Notes: generated by a model not told the origin, from the letters alone. Numbered from the stretch's first letter, positions 8,600-19,000 are shown. The stretch is 46,974 nucleotides of DNA from Candidatus Cloacimonadota bacterium (GCA_018334695.1 JAGXLO010000004.1:16001-62974); one strand, 5' to 3'. Translations and numbers: made by a program.

Positions 8600-9001
8600 T
8601 TATTGTTTATAGGCAGTATAATTCCCAACAGCCGAATCACCACTAAACTGGTAATAAACTGTATATTCTCCTTGAAAAATAGTATCTGCAACTGCCTGTC
8701 CGGTTAACCGGGCAGAAAAACCATCTAGCTCAAAGGTTCCATTGGTTACATAACAGATACCGTCTGTAACGTACATGCTATCAAAGGCATTAAATGTACT
8801 AATAGTATAAGTATTTATCTTTGCTGAATCACCAACCTGAACAATTTTAAAATATACTGAATCCGCAATTCCGGACTCTGTACTCCAGCTACCTTTGTAT
8901 TTAAGTGATCCGGATGGATTAGAATTGTCTGTAGAATCAGAACAAAAAGTCAATAATCCACTAAGTATTAATGCAAATAGTATTAATGTAAATTTTTTCA
9001 T
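8600..9001 (-). CDS. Small hypothetical lipoprotein
   Basis: The product is 133 residues. MKKFTLILFALILSGLLTFC is a typical lipoprotein signal with the lipidated Cys at position 20 and an acidic/Ser linker (SDSTDNSNPSG). The mature part is a single small beta-rich domain ending in repeated Tyr/Thr strands (YTVYYQFSGDSAVGNYTAYK). I do not recognise a named family. The pattern resembles lipocalin-like or META-type small beta barrels that describe the effect of a compound, but that is only a shape impression. It is 12 bases downstream of the EamA gene and 41 bases upstream of the Ig-like lipoprotein gene, all on the minus strand. Confidence 0.7.
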   Translation of the reverse strand: MKKFTLILFALILSGLLTFCSDSTDNSNPSGSLKYKGSWSTESGIADSVYFKIVQVGDSAKINTYTISTFNAFDSMYVTDGICYVTNGTFELDGFSARLTGQAVADTIFQGEYTVYYQFSGDSAVGNYTAYKQ

Positions 9002-9013
9002 ATTACTTCCTTT

Positions 9014-9436
9014 CTAAATTGTTAAAATTATTATTCCACCAACTGTCATCATAATACCAATGATATTTTTGAGGGTAATTTGTTCACCTGCAAATATTAT
9101 ACCCATCAAAGCACCAAAAAGAGGGGATGTGAAGGCAATTGGTAACACCTTGCTTAAGGGGGCACCCTTTATGGCGTAGTAGAAACATAGCATACCAACA
9201 GAACCTGCGATTACACCACCACCGATAATCATATAGATAAGAGATTTTGGACCTGCATGTTTTAGCTGTTTCCAGTAGGGATGACTCACTAATGCCAAAA
9301 TTATAAAGGCTATTCCCGTCCGAATAGTAATACCCATTTGAGGAGAAAGATTACCTAAATGCAATCCCTTTTTTTCTAAAAAGCCACCTATACCCCAAGC
9401 CATTGCCGTAAATAATGCGTAAATTTGTGGTTTCAT
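9014..9436 (-). CDS. EamA-family half-size membrane transporter
   Basis: The product is 140 residues with about five hydrophobic helices. It matches one EamA (DMT superfamily) repeat: ALFTAMAWGIGGFLEKKGL at the N-terminus and GEQITLKNIIGIMMTVGGIIIL at the C-terminus, the latter being the classic E-x-x-T-x-x-x-x-x-G end of an EamA unit. Most EamA permeases have two such repeats in about 300 residues; this single-unit form must dimerise, as in EmrE-like proteins. The substrate cannot be told. It heads a three-gene minus-strand run with two lipoproteins. A TTGACA box is present on the minus strand at 9481-9486, but I see no convincing -10 partner. Confidence 0.8.
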   Translation of the reverse strand: MKPQIYALFTAMAWGIGGFLEKKGLHLGNLSPQMGITIRTGIAFIILALVSHPYWKQLKHAGPKSLIYMIIGGGVIAGSVGMLCFYYAIKGAPLSKVLPIAFTSPLFGALMGIIFAGEQITLKNIIGIMMTVGGIIILTI

Positions 9437-9534
9437 TTTAGTTCCTAATTTTTTAGATTTTTTTTTCTGTCATATTCGGTTGTCAAATTTTACAATAATT
9501 AAGCAGAGAGAATATCTAAATTTATCAAATAAAA

Positions 9535-10683
9535 TTAAAATTCAGAACCATCAATATTTAAGGCATTTTCAAAATTTTGTATATTTGGTTTTTGTGAGAC
9601 AATACCCTTGAATCTTTTATAAATACTATCTGCAAACATCCAATCAAGATATGCATTATTATCAGGCGAAAATCCCATCACTTCTTGCCATACAGTTTTG
9701 TTTTCCATACAAAAATAAATAAAAGGTGGGTTGTATATATCCTTAAGTTTTTTATAAATAAATTTATAAATTTGAGCGCGCAAGGGGCGAGGATATCTCA
9801 TCTTGCCATCTAATCCCTTAATCATTTCTTCATAAATGATTCTTGTATGAGGATAGTGCTTTATAATTTGATCTTTGGTTGAAGGTGGAAATCGCAATGA
9901 GCCTATACTTATCCAAGCAATATTATCCGGGTTGATTTTTGTGTAGAGCTTTTCAATTAAATCTCCATATCGCTTTTGCCAATTTTTTACTTTAATAACT
10001 GGATCGAAATGAAACCCCAACAAATATCCTTGATTCTCCAAACTTTTTGCCGCATCTAATCTCTCATCTAATGAATTGGTTCCTAACTCTTCTTGTAATA
10101 TTATTTCAGGCGGGTTTAATGACCACGAGACTACTGTTCTTTTGTTAGGTTTTAAATCTAAAAGAGGCTCGATTTGATTTGATTTAGACTTGAGTTCAAA
10201 CAATATATTATTCTTGGAAGCAAAAAATTCAACAGCCTCCTTTGCAAAAAGACGTGAACCAAACAAAGCTAAACTGTCTCCCAATTCTCCTGTACCAATT
10301 CGAATAAACCTGTTGCCATATTCAAAAAGTGCTTTATCTAAATTATTTAGAATTTTGTTGAAGTCTGTATAAATGATAGTAGCACTCTGATTGAGATAAT
10401 ATTGTAGGATACAATAAGTACAGTTAAAAGGGCAATTCAAAGTCTGATTTATTATCTGATATCTACAACAAAGATATTGCCCACTTGTTCCCGGACATGC
10501 TCTTATAACATCCCCTTTGCTGTGAGTTAAAAATAAATTATTTTTGGGGTCTCCTTCTACGATTCTCCCCTCAATTCTATCTTGCTCAATTAATTGGACT
10601 TTTGCTTCTGAATAAAAATTTACAATCTTGGAAGTTACTTTATCATCTCTTGCAGATTTGGATATAATAATATTTTTTATCAT
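9535..10683 (-). CDS. Spore-photoproduct-lyase-like radical SAM protein
   Basis: The product is 382 residues. The radical SAM cluster motif is CPFNCTYC (Cys84, Cys88, Cys91), placed after a ParB/SplB-typical segment CCRYQIINQTLN and followed by ILQYYLN, the layout of the SplB family (COG1533). Downstream the TIM-barrel strands include GTGELGDSLA, VVSWSLNPPEI and GFHFDPVI, also characteristic of SplB relatives. Extra cysteines (63, 72, 73) precede the motif. True SplB repairs the thymine dimer of spores; relatives occur in non-spore-formers and their substrates are undefined. It is the last gene of the lon-led minus-strand operon, 11 bases after the ParB-fold gene. Radical SAM assignment is firm; the DNA-repair role is inference. 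Confidence 0.88.
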   Translation of the reverse strand: MIKNIIISKSARDDKVTSKIVNFYSEAKVQLIEQDRIEGRIVEGDPKNNLFLTHSKGDVIRACPGTSGQYLCCRYQIINQTLNCPFNCTYCILQYYLNQSATIIYTDFNKILNNLDKALFEYGNRFIRIGTGELGDSLALFGSRLFAKEAVEFFASKNNILFELKSKSNQIEPLLDLKPNKRTVVSWSLNPPEIILQEELGTNSLDERLDAAKSLENQGYLLGFHFDPVIKVKNWQKRYGDLIEKLYTKINPDNIAWISIGSLRFPPSTKDQIIKHYPHTRIIYEEMIKGLDGKMRYPRPLRAQIYKFIYKKLKDIYNPPFIYFCMENKTVWQEVMGFSPDNNAYLDWMFADSIYKRFKGIVSQKPNIQNFENALNIDGSEF

Positions 10684-10694
10684 AAAATAAAATT

Positions 10695-11627
10695 TTACAG
10701 TATATCAAGAAGATTTTTTATTGTATTCGAATTTTCAATTAAATACTTAATTGATTCCCCAATATCTTGCTTTGATTCAATACTAATCTGGATCCTAAAA
10801 TTTTTGGTTTCCATGGTTTTGTCAGGAACAATTTTTATACTTTTTGGGAGATTTAAAGATTTTATTTTATCTGATTTGTTCTTTTTATATTTTTCTAATA
10901 CAGGATATCTGCTATTTCTTACTATTTCGCGCAGTTTTTGCAATGCCAACTGTTTTGAATAGTTTTTTATGTTTTCCTTTAATTTAAGTTCCTTGATGAC
11001 TTGTTTCGTTTCTTTATTATCTCTTTTTGCTATTTCCAGAATATTTTTTGCAAGTTGCGTCAAAGAACTTAAACTCGGTTGTAATTTGGCAATAATTTTT
11101 GCCAGAAAGCTTTGAGTTTGATCATCAAGTTCGGGAAAAATTAGCCACTGCTTTAAAGATGCATCCTTATTGATTAAGAATATCACTACTCTATTATTTA
11201 TTTTTTGCAATGAAAGATAATCTCTTACCATGTTTTTTGTGGGTGCAATATCTAAGGTGCGGCAAAAACGGTTAGTAATATCCGTTTCAGAAAAATTTTT
11301 ATTGCGAAGCATGTTAATAGTATTACTGATCTCGAAGTGATTTAAATCATGATGCCGAATATGATAATTAATTACTTCATCAAATAAAGTCTGGAATTTT
11401 AAATCTTTGGGTAACACGTATGCCATTAAATTATTATGTTTGTTTTTCCATTGTTTGAATTCCTGAATACCATATAACAAATGGTAGTTATCTTTATTTT
11501 CAACTACAAGTAGAGGATAAGGAGGTATTTCGGAAGAGGTAGGATATTCCTTTTTTGTAAATACATCAAATGTTTTTTCGGATAATATACACTTTTCCGT
11601 TTCAATCTTTACTAAATTCAATTCCAT
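10695..11627 (-). CDS. ParB/sulfiredoxin-fold-like protein of unknown function
   Basis: The product is 310 residues. The N-terminal 90 residues resemble a ParB N-terminal domain: a proline-rich strand (PPYPLLVVENKDNYHLLYG), where canonical ParB shows PIxV and then GxRR, followed by an FKQW segment in place of the Arg pair. The central part (about 110-180) looks like the ParB helical region. The C-terminal part (about 205-310) is Lys-rich with a final helix. The catalytic GERRxRA motif of CTPase ParB proteins is not conserved, so this is not a chromosome-partition ParB. It lies between the nucleosidase and SplB-like genes with gaps of 15 and 11 bases. Genetic pairing with a SplB-like enzyme suggests a shared DNA-related process. 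The fold call is tentative. Confidence 0.6.
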   Translation of the reverse strand: MELNLVKIETEKCILSEKTFDVFTKKEYPTSSEIPPYPLLVVENKDNYHLLYGIQEFKQWKNKHNNLMAYVLPKDLKFQTLFDEVINYHIRHHDLNHFEISNTINMLRNKNFSETDITNRFCRTLDIAPTKNMVRDYLSLQKINNRVVIFLINKDASLKQWLIFPELDDQTQSFLAKIIAKLQPSLSSLTQLAKNILEIAKRDNKETKQVIKELKLKENIKNYSKQLALQKLREIVRNSRYPVLEKYKKNKSDKIKSLNLPKSIKIVPDKTMETKNFRIQISIESKQDIGESIKYLIENSNTIKNLLDIL

Positions 11628-11642
11628 ATATTTTTTTATACC

Positions 11643-12236
11643 TTAAATTATCTGATTAATTATTTTATGTGTAGCCTTTGCTAAAAATGGGGTAATTCCT
11701 TGCAGGGTTTTCTTATATTCTGATTTATTAAATGATTCAGCATAATCCGAAATTACTTTTATGGAAATAAAAGGGATATTATATTTTTTACTCACTTTTG
11801 CAGCTTCGTATGCTTCCATATCAACGGCATCAGCTTTAGTTTTTGCTTTCAAATTTTTTTTATCAGTCGTATTAATGATATCTTTATCAGAAGTTACCAG
11901 GATACCGGTTATCCAATTTTTACTCATTTTGAAATTGTGGTTTATATCAAAAAAATATTTCTCTCGTTTCTCAAAATATTCGATTGTGTTAGGAATAAAT
12001 ACCTCGCCAACGTGTAATTCGTCTTTTAAACTCCCAGCAGTTCCGGTATTAATAATGTAGTCATATTTATACTTATTATCTTTCAGCAAGGCTGTTAAAT
12101 TCGATTTAATATTTCGAGTTCCTATTCCCGTTTTTAAAAAATCGATTTTTGCGGATTTGTGAATTTTTATATTATTTAGATGATTTTTAACGGAAACGAG
12201 TTCGGAGTTTAAGGCTGCAAAAATAAGAATTTTCAT
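11643..12236 (-). CDS. MTA/SAH nucleosidase-like protein (PNP/UDP phosphorylase superfamily)
   Basis: The product is 197 residues, shorter than the usual 230 of Pfs/MtnN. Key residues of the nucleosidase family line up: Glu12 (ALNSE), the substrate-loop NTGTAGSL (63-70), Glu141 in VDMEAYEAA and Asp164 in VISDYAE, corresponding to the catalytic Glu/Asp pair of MtnN. Such enzymes cleave adenine from 5'-methylthioadenosine, S-adenosylhomocysteine or 5'-deoxyadenosine. The last is a by-product of many radical SAM enzymes, and a radical SAM gene lies two genes downstream in the same operon. Futalosine hydrolase is a related alternative. The gene is 9 bases after the FucI-like gene. Confidence 0.8.
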   Translation of the reverse strand: MKILIFAALNSELVSVKNHLNNIKIHKSAKIDFLKTGIGTRNIKSNLTALLKDNKYKYDYIINTGTAGSLKDELHVGEVFIPNTIEYFEKREKYFFDINHNFKMSKNWITGILVTSDKDIINTTDKKNLKAKTKADAVDMEAYEAAKVSKKYNIPFISIKVISDYAESFNKSEYKKTLQGITPFLAKATHKIINQII

Positions 12237-12245
12237 TTATAAGTT

Positions 12246-13511
12246 TTAACAACCACTTTGTTTTTGCATAAACTCAAAGTAAGAAACAATTTTCGATTTT
12301 ATTTTTCCAGTAACCAGAATAAGATGATTTCCCAGTGGTTTAGCAAGTAATTCTTTAGCTTTATCTTTTTCGTCCAAACTTACCCGGACTTGTGTTCTGC
12401 ATAGATTAGCATGTTTGGTATTTTTTTTAATATTCCCTTCTGCAACCCATAATTTATCCAACTCTTTTCCTCCGATTCTCACAAGTGTTACTTCCCCCGG
12501 TAATATTTTGCCTTGAATACCAATATTAATACCAGATTCAAAATGAGTCGGAAAAGTAAATTCTTGCGCCATGTCCATAGAAATTGTGCAATGTGCTAGC
12601 AGAATTGAATTGTTCTGCAGATCAATTCTGGCAGGATTAGCCATCCAGCTTTTTTTGTGTGCTAGATAATAAAGCCAGAGCATTGTGAGAGTTGAAACAA
12701 TATCAGCTTCACATCCGGAAATAATATTTTTTTTATTAAGCAGAGCTAGCGCTAAACATCCTGTGACGTGTTTCTTTTGAATTAGATCAAAGCAACGAAT
12801 AGTGATTGCATCTAATTGTTCTTGTTTTATAATTTTTTTGAGAGCAAGATAAATTTTTATTGCTTTAAGTAACTCAGTCCTTTTTATCGCAGCTAACTCA
12901 GCAGGTATTGCAGGATTTTTTTCCAACTCAAAATCTATCTTTTTATCAGTAATATTTTCGTATAAAGTATAAACTTTTTTCAGTGGAATTTTTTTTACTT
13001 CTACATGCCAATTGTTTTCAATAATTTTTTTATTTGGAGAACTTGCTACTAGCCATTCAGAGGGTTTACCGATTAATCCAATTTTGCTGGATTGTAATTT
13101 TTTGTGAACTTGATAGTGACATACAAATTCTAAAATTTCTTCAGCAGCAAATTGATTATTCGAATCAGAGATATAAACTATTTTTATATTCAAATTTTCC
13201 TGTTGTAATTTGGCTGAGATCTCTAAGGCAGCAGGTAATGAATTATTATTTGGATGAGTAATTAATAAGAGTTTGTTCTTATTAGATTGTGCCAGCTCGT
13301 CTATAAGTTTTAAAACATGATTTTCTGTACCACCTGTTAAAATAAAAAATACAATAGGGTCTTTTACACCGATTTCGCTTTCCTTTGCTTGCCTTCCACC
13401 TATTTTTTTCAAAAAGGAATTGTATTTTTTCAATATCTTCTTAGAAGATTTTGCTTGAATTTCAGAACTAAGAGGTAAGTAATAGAAACTTTGTATTTTA
13501 TTATTATCCAT
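12246..13511 (-). CDS. L-fucose/L-arabinose isomerase-like protein
   Basis: From the ATG at 13511 the product is 421 residues; an upstream ATG at 13535 would add eight. The 13511 ATG overlaps the lon stop codon (ATGGATAA), which suggests coupling, so I chose it. The C-terminal half carries the FucI-like signature: GCEADIVSTLTMLW with the metal-ligand Glu/Asp, ILLAHCTISMDMA with the conserved His, then GKILPGEVTLVRIGG and WVAEGNI. The N-terminal Rossmann-like part includes FFILTGGTENHVLKLI. Family members interconvert aldoses and ketoses with Mn2+, but many FucI-like paralogues have no known sugar. Its place in a lon/nucleosidase/SplB operon is unusual for a sugar catabolic enzyme. Confidence 0.78.
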   Translation of the reverse strand: MDNNKIQSFYYLPLSSEIQAKSSKKILKKYNSFLKKIGGRQAKESEIGVKDPIVFFILTGGTENHVLKLIDELAQSNKNKLLLITHPNNNSLPAALEISAKLQQENLNIKIVYISDSNNQFAAEEILEFVCHYQVHKKLQSSKIGLIGKPSEWLVASSPNKKIIENNWHVEVKKIPLKKVYTLYENITDKKIDFELEKNPAIPAELAAIKRTELLKAIKIYLALKKIIKQEQLDAITIRCFDLIQKKHVTGCLALALLNKKNIISGCEADIVSTLTMLWLYYLAHKKSWMANPARIDLQNNSILLAHCTISMDMAQEFTFPTHFESGINIGIQGKILPGEVTLVRIGGKELDKLWVAEGNIKKNTKHANLCRTQVRVSLDEKDKAKELLAKPLGNHLILVTGKIKSKIVSYFEFMQKQSGC

Positions 13512-15894
13512 AAACGATATCCAGGACTTCATCAAAATATTCTACAAAATGAACATCTATACCTTCTCTAATATAATCAGGAAGATTATTAAAATCTTTT
13601 TCATTATCTGCCGGCAATATAATTTCATAAACATCAACTCTTCTGGCAGCTATAGTTTTTTCTTTTATTCCACCCACGGGAAGTACTCTGCCTGTGAGAG
13701 TGAGTTCTCCGGTCATTGCAATATCTCCTCTTACAGGTTTATTGGTTGCTAGAGAATAGAGAGATAGTGCCATAGTTATTCCAGCTGAAGGACCATCTTT
13801 TTTAGTAGCTCCGGCAGGCACATGCAGATGAATAAAGTTATTTTCAAAAAAATGATTACCTCGTTTGGAAAGTTTGGAGCGAATATAGGAGAAAGCAATT
13901 TCGGTAGATTCTTTCATTACATCTCCCAGTTGACCGGTTTGCTTGTATCCGCTTTCGCCAGTTTTAGTAGCAGAGGATTCAATATAGAGAGTTTTACCAC
14001 CCAGGGAGGTCCAGGCAAGTCCCAGGGCAACGCCGGGAAAAGATTTTTCGTATAGTTTTTCCGTAGTATATTTGGGTTTGCCAAGATAATCTTTGTAGTT
14101 TCTATTGCTTATAGAGAACTTGTTTCCTTTTCCTTCAGCCATCTTTAGTGTAACCTGGCGCATGATTTTTTTTATCTGATTTTCCATGCCGCGCACACCG
14201 GCTTCCCTGGCATATTTGTCTGCAATTATCTCCAGGACTTTGTCAGTAATATTAACTTCTGTACTCTTCAGATTATGTTTTTTTCTTTGTTTAGGAATAA
14301 GAAATTGTTTGGCGATTTCAATTTTTTCCTGAAGTATATATCCGGACAGTTTAATTATTTCCATTCTGTCCAGGAGTGGTCGTGGGATTGTATCGAGTTG
14401 ATTAGCAGTTGTTATGAATAGTATATTAGAAAGATCAAATCCTACATCAAGATAGTGATCACGAAAATCCACATTTTGCTCCGGGTCCAACACTTCCAGA
14501 AGCGCAGATGCCGGATCTCCCTGATAGCTTTTTCCTACTTTATCTATTTCGTCTAGCATAATTACCGGATTTGCCGTACCAGTTCTCTGAAGACTTTGCA
14601 TTATTTTTCCGGGCATAGCTCCAATATAAGTTCTGCGGTGTCCTTTAATTTCTGCTTCGTCTTTCATGCCACCGAGAGAGAATCGAAAGAATTCACGATT
14701 AAGCGCCCGGGCTATGGAACGTCCTACCGATGTTTTACCTACACCAGGAGGTCCTACCAGGCAAAGGATTGAACCGGCTACCGAACCGCGTTTTATAATC
14801 GTTCCGATAAATTCCAGTATTAAATCTTTAACATCCTGCAGACCATAATGGTCTTCATCCAAAATTTCCCTGACTCTTTGTATATCAAGTCTGTCCTCGG
14901 AATATTTTCCCCACGGAAGGCTAGTTAATGTATCCAGATAGCTACGGGTAACATTAAAAGTAGGAGAAGAAGGGTCCAGCATTTTTAGTTTTTCAATCTC
15001 ATTATTAATTGTCTTTGCTGCCTCTTTTGTCAATTTAAGATCTTTTTTCCGTTCCTCAAATTTTTCAATTTCAGCTGTTTTATCATCTTTTTCCAGACCA
15101 AGCTCTTTCTTTATAATTTTTAGTTGTTCTCTAAGAAAAAATTCTTTTTTGCGTTTATTAACCTTCTCTTCAATCTGCTTTTCTATCTCTTCCTGTAATT
15201 GGCTAAGTTCAATTTCTTCTTTAAGCAAAACCAGAATTTTTTTGCTGCGATCGTAAAGGTCAAAAGTCTCCAAGGCATCCTGTAGCTTTTCCTTGTCAGC
15301 ATTTAGAATGGAAGCAACAAGATCCAATAATTTTCCGGGGTTATCATGAGAAATATTGGAGGTTATCATTTTGAGCTGTTCCTGAACAATCTGATCTTTC
15401 TTGTAGAGTTCCTTCAGAGAGGACATTATGGACATTGTATAAGCTTTAAGCTCATCATCGGGTTTTTGCTGTTCATTGTAGTGATACTCTACTTTCCAGG
15501 TGAGAAATGGTTCCTTCCAGGCAGTGCTAATATGTGAAAATCTTTCCAGTCCCTGAATAATTATCTGAATTGTATTTTCGTTAATTTTTGATAATTTATG
15601 TATTTTTACTACTGTTCCTACCCGGTAGAGTTCTGAATTCATAAAGTCTTGTTCATCTTTTTCTTTTACAAGAACAACACCCAGAATCTGTTTATCGCCT
15701 TCATAAACATTTTCAACAAGTTGAATTATTCTATCTCCAGAGAAAGTTAGCGGAAACATCATTCCAGGGAAAATAGGTCTTTTTGTCACAGGTAAAATAG
15801 GAATTTTATCCGGCAAAATTTCCGAAACTACTACCAGATCAGAATCGCTTTCATTATTTTGGTTGTATTCTATGTCGTTGTTATTATCTTCCAT
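13504..15894 (-). CDS. lon: ATP-dependent protease Lon
   Basis: From the ATG at 15894 the product is 796 residues, the normal Lon size. The start is set by a GGAG Shine-Dalgarno sequence eight bases upstream; the frame stays open for another 63 bases with no ribosome site. The order is LON substrate-binding domain (PILPVTKRPIFPGMMFPL), coiled helices, AAA+ module with Walker A GPPGVGKT and Walker B VIMLDEIDK, and the C-terminal Ser-Lys protease domain. The catalytic Ser is in DGPSAG (about 703) and Lys in GGIKEK (about 744). It degrades misfolded and regulatory proteins in the cytoplasm. It leads a five-gene minus-strand unit and overlaps the FucI-like gene by eight bases. Confidence 0.97.
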   Translation of the reverse strand: MEDNNNDIEYNQNNESDSDLVVVSEILPDKIPILPVTKRPIFPGMMFPLTFSGDRIIQLVENVYEGDKQILGVVLVKEKDEQDFMNSELYRVGTVVKIHKLSKINENTIQIIIQGLERFSHISTAWKEPFLTWKVEYHYNEQQKPDDELKAYTMSIMSSLKELYKKDQIVQEQLKMITSNISHDNPGKLLDLVASILNADKEKLQDALETFDLYDRSKKILVLLKEEIELSQLQEEIEKQIEEKVNKRKKEFFLREQLKIIKKELGLEKDDKTAEIEKFEERKKDLKLTKEAAKTINNEIEKLKMLDPSSPTFNVTRSYLDTLTSLPWGKYSEDRLDIQRVREILDEDHYGLQDVKDLILEFIGTIIKRGSVAGSILCLVGPPGVGKTSVGRSIARALNREFFRFSLGGMKDEAEIKGHRRTYIGAMPGKIMQSLQRTGTANPVIMLDEIDKVGKSYQGDPASALLEVLDPEQNVDFRDHYLDVGFDLSNILFITTANQLDTIPRPLLDRMEIIKLSGYILQEKIEIAKQFLIPKQRKKHNLKSTEVNITDKVLEIIADKYAREAGVRGMENQIKKIMRQVTLKMAEGKGNKFSISNRNYKDYLGKPKYTTEKLYEKSFPGVALGLAWTSLGGKTLYIESSATKTGESGYKQTGQLGDVMKESTEIAFSYIRSKLSKRGNHFFENNFIHLHVPAGATKKDGPSAGITMALSLYSLATNKPVRGDIAMTGELTLTGRVLPVGGIKEKTIAARRVDVYEIILPADNEKDFNNLPDYIREGIDVHFVEYFDEVLDIVYG

Positions 15895-15985
15895 ATAAAC
15901 TCCAGTTGTTAAAATTTCATTCGTAATAGAATTTAATATTTTGTAAGTACATATCAAATTATTTATTTAAAACTAAAGTAAAAAA

Positions 15986-16058
15986 TACGTCCACTGGGAC
16001 TCGAACCCGGAACCTACTGATTAAGAGTCAGTTGCTCTACCAGTTGAGCTATGGACGC
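15986..16058 (-). tRNA. tRNA-Lys (anticodon CTT)
   Basis: On the minus strand a 73-base cloverleaf can be drawn. The acceptor arm pairs GCGTCCA with TGGACGT (one G-T at the first pair), with discriminator A. The D arm is AGCTCaactggTAGAGC-like, the anticodon stem pairs ACTGA with TCAGT around the loop CTCTTAA, giving anticodon CTT, and the T arm is CCGGGTTCGAGTCCCAG. CCA is not encoded. It lies between the C25 peptidase gene and lon, eight bases past the peptidase stop. Confidence 0.95.
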
Positions 16059-16066
16059 ATTTTTGT

Positions 16067-19000
16067 TTATTTTATCAATATAAGTCTTTTAACTTCGGAT
16101 GTAAAATTTTGTGTCAATAATTTGTAAAAATAAATTCCGGATGAAACATTAATACCATTCTGATTTGTTCCGTCCCAGGTTAATGAATAGTTATTATCAT
16201 TTTGAGTATTAGCTGCGGAGCCATTTAGGCTTTTAATCAATTGTCCTCTTACATTATAGATATTAATTTTTGTTTCCGACAGGTTACCGCTTCTAAGAGA
16301 AAAAAGAAATTTTGTATCAGTTTTAAAAGGATTCGGAAAGTTTTGGAATAATTTTGTAGAATAAGGATTATTCTGAGGATCATCAATTGTATTGTTTTGG
16401 CTATCAGCTAAGTTTCCGGTTCTATGGGGATTGCCCTTAAACATAGCCCAGGGAGTTTTTGTTCCTTTAGTTTCTTTATAATCCCATGCTACCAGACTTG
16501 TAGAACTTCCGGCAAGTATTTCAAAATCACCATCTGAATCTATATCTGCAATTGTAAGTGGTGATTGAATATTATAGTTTGTTTCGATGGGGAAATAGGG
16601 TGTTATTTCTCCTGATTGATTGAAACTAAAGATTGTTCCATTGCTAGTTATGGTGATTATTTCGATGCTATTATCACTATCGAGATCTGCTGCAATAGGA
16701 CTATTCTTAGGTGTAAAATTGAGATTTTGAGGCCATCCCGTAAGATAATCTCCTGAGATCCCTACGAGTCCCAAAAATCCATTGTTAATATTGAATGCCA
16801 TTCTGTAATCATCAGATTCATTTTGGAATGCCAGCAAAGAAATTGGTATTTTTGCTTCATAATCCTTTTCAAATAAAAGAGAACCTGAGCCGTCAATAGA
16901 AAATAATTTATTATTATTGTTACTAAATGCGATTCTGTTTTCAGCAAAAATTATGGGTGAAGCAGAAATTTTAGCATCAGTTTCATAAGGGAATCCATCT
17001 AAAATATTTGTTTGTGCATCTATTGCAAAAACTAATCCGGTAATTGTTCCAAATACTACGTCCGGCACCATATCATTATTTATATCACCCAAAGCTACTT
17101 CTGTACATATTCCTTCTCCAACATTATAAGGGAATGCTCCAAATGTCTCCCCTGCATGATCAAGAACAAAAATATTGCCATTAGTAGTGGGAGTAATAAT
17201 TTCTAATGTTTCATTATTATCTAAGTCATATAAGGTGGGGGTAGCAATTATTTGTTCTGAAGTGGGGTATTCAAACAGAATATTTCCCTGGCTGTTTATT
17301 GCTATAATTTTGCCGCCAATCGTATTTGCAACAATTTCTAATTCTTCGTCATTATTAATATCGCCAACCGCTATACTTCCCCAGATACCTTCGTCCAGAG
17401 AAACGGGAAAATTAGTTTCGGTGTTTCCAGCGTCGCTAACTGAATATATATTACCAGCAGCATCATTCACAATTATTTCTTTGGCTCCATCGTTGTCCAA
17501 ATCAATAACTAGGGGTGAGCATTTAACCTCAGAGCCAATATATACAGGCCAGTTAGTTTGTTCCAGATTAACGGATAACGTCTTGGTAAAAGTTTTTGTG
17601 AATGAATAAATTGAATCAGGGTTAGCAGTTATTTTTAATTTGTATTCAATGTTTTCATAACCACTTGAGGGTGAAACTTCGAATGTAATAGGATCATTTA
17701 CAGGTGAAACTTGCTGACCCGGATTAATAGTTCCATAATGACTAATGCTATCGATTACTGTTATATCAGTGTTGGAATTTTGCATTGTAACAACCACATC
17801 ATTAGCTGTTTGCCAGTCTTCTATATTTTTTACATTAACAAACATTTGAATGGTTTCACCGGGATTGATAGAGCCATCACCGTCTCCAAGGTCGTCATTG
17901 TAAACAATATCTGCAGGCTCAAGCATGGGATAAGCTCCATCTAAACTGAGTATTTCTGCATGTGGGTCACCCAGTAATGTTAATTCGTAATAGCACCATC
18001 TCATCACAGGTTCATCCACAGTATCTAGGAGTTGAACTCTAGAATAATTATTACACTTTCCCAAATTTCTGATATCTTCGCTAAAAAGTCCGTCGAAGAA
18101 AGTTCGGTCAAATTGCTGGGAAGGACCTTCAATTGATCCGGGAGAATACCAACCATAGCGAGTGTTTCCTACAAACGCCATAGGACCGGCTTCTGCAATC
18201 TGTAATCTTTCGGCTATACATTCACCACTATGACTTGTTTGTTCATCAAATGCAGCTGGCAAACAACCCTGGGAATAAATAAGACCATAGCCGGAGTTAG
18301 TAAATTGATCAGGTGTAGCTGGAGACATACCCATAAGTATATTATAATTTGAATGACCCATGTGATTTAATATACCACAACCAGAATTAATCGCATTGAA
18401 GACATTCTGTCCTGAGTAAGTTCCATCTCTTTGATAGAGAGTACTTATGTGATAATTATTTTCTGGAAATCTAATGCTTACATCATCTTTATAATCTCCT
18501 CCCCAGGTTACCGGATTCCAATTGAGATTCTCGCCAACCATGCAGGCTTTCTCCAGAGCAGGTTGGGGAGTTTCCGTATAACTCATGATTTTTGCAAAAG
18601 CATTGTTAAAACCAGTCTCTGTATCCGCAGATATTCTGCCTATAGCTATTTCGGGAATAAAATCCACATTGTCTCCAGGGTGCTCTCCATACAAGCCATT
18701 ACCATTACTGTCCCAATCGCTATCAAGTTCAGAGTAGTAGAAATCAGCTGGAATATTACCTACAGTAGAACCCACTTCAACATATAACTTTCTGTCCGGA
18801 ATAATTTCATCATCACCACCTAATAAAACATATTCAAGGGGAGTATCAGTAGCACTCCAAACAGTATAGGCATCTATAATGAAATTTCTAATTTTTGCCT
18901 GACTATCTTCACCAGAATAGTTACTATAAATTTCTGACGTTGTGTAAATTTTAGCGTTCAGGTCAAATTCATTTTTCCAATCCAAAAAAGGATTGAATGT

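Noticed and set aside
14666-14848. Antisense genes over lon and similar open frames over hppA and the large peptidases
   Set aside because: They mirror well-conserved coding sequence, have no ribosome sites, and their translations resemble no family.
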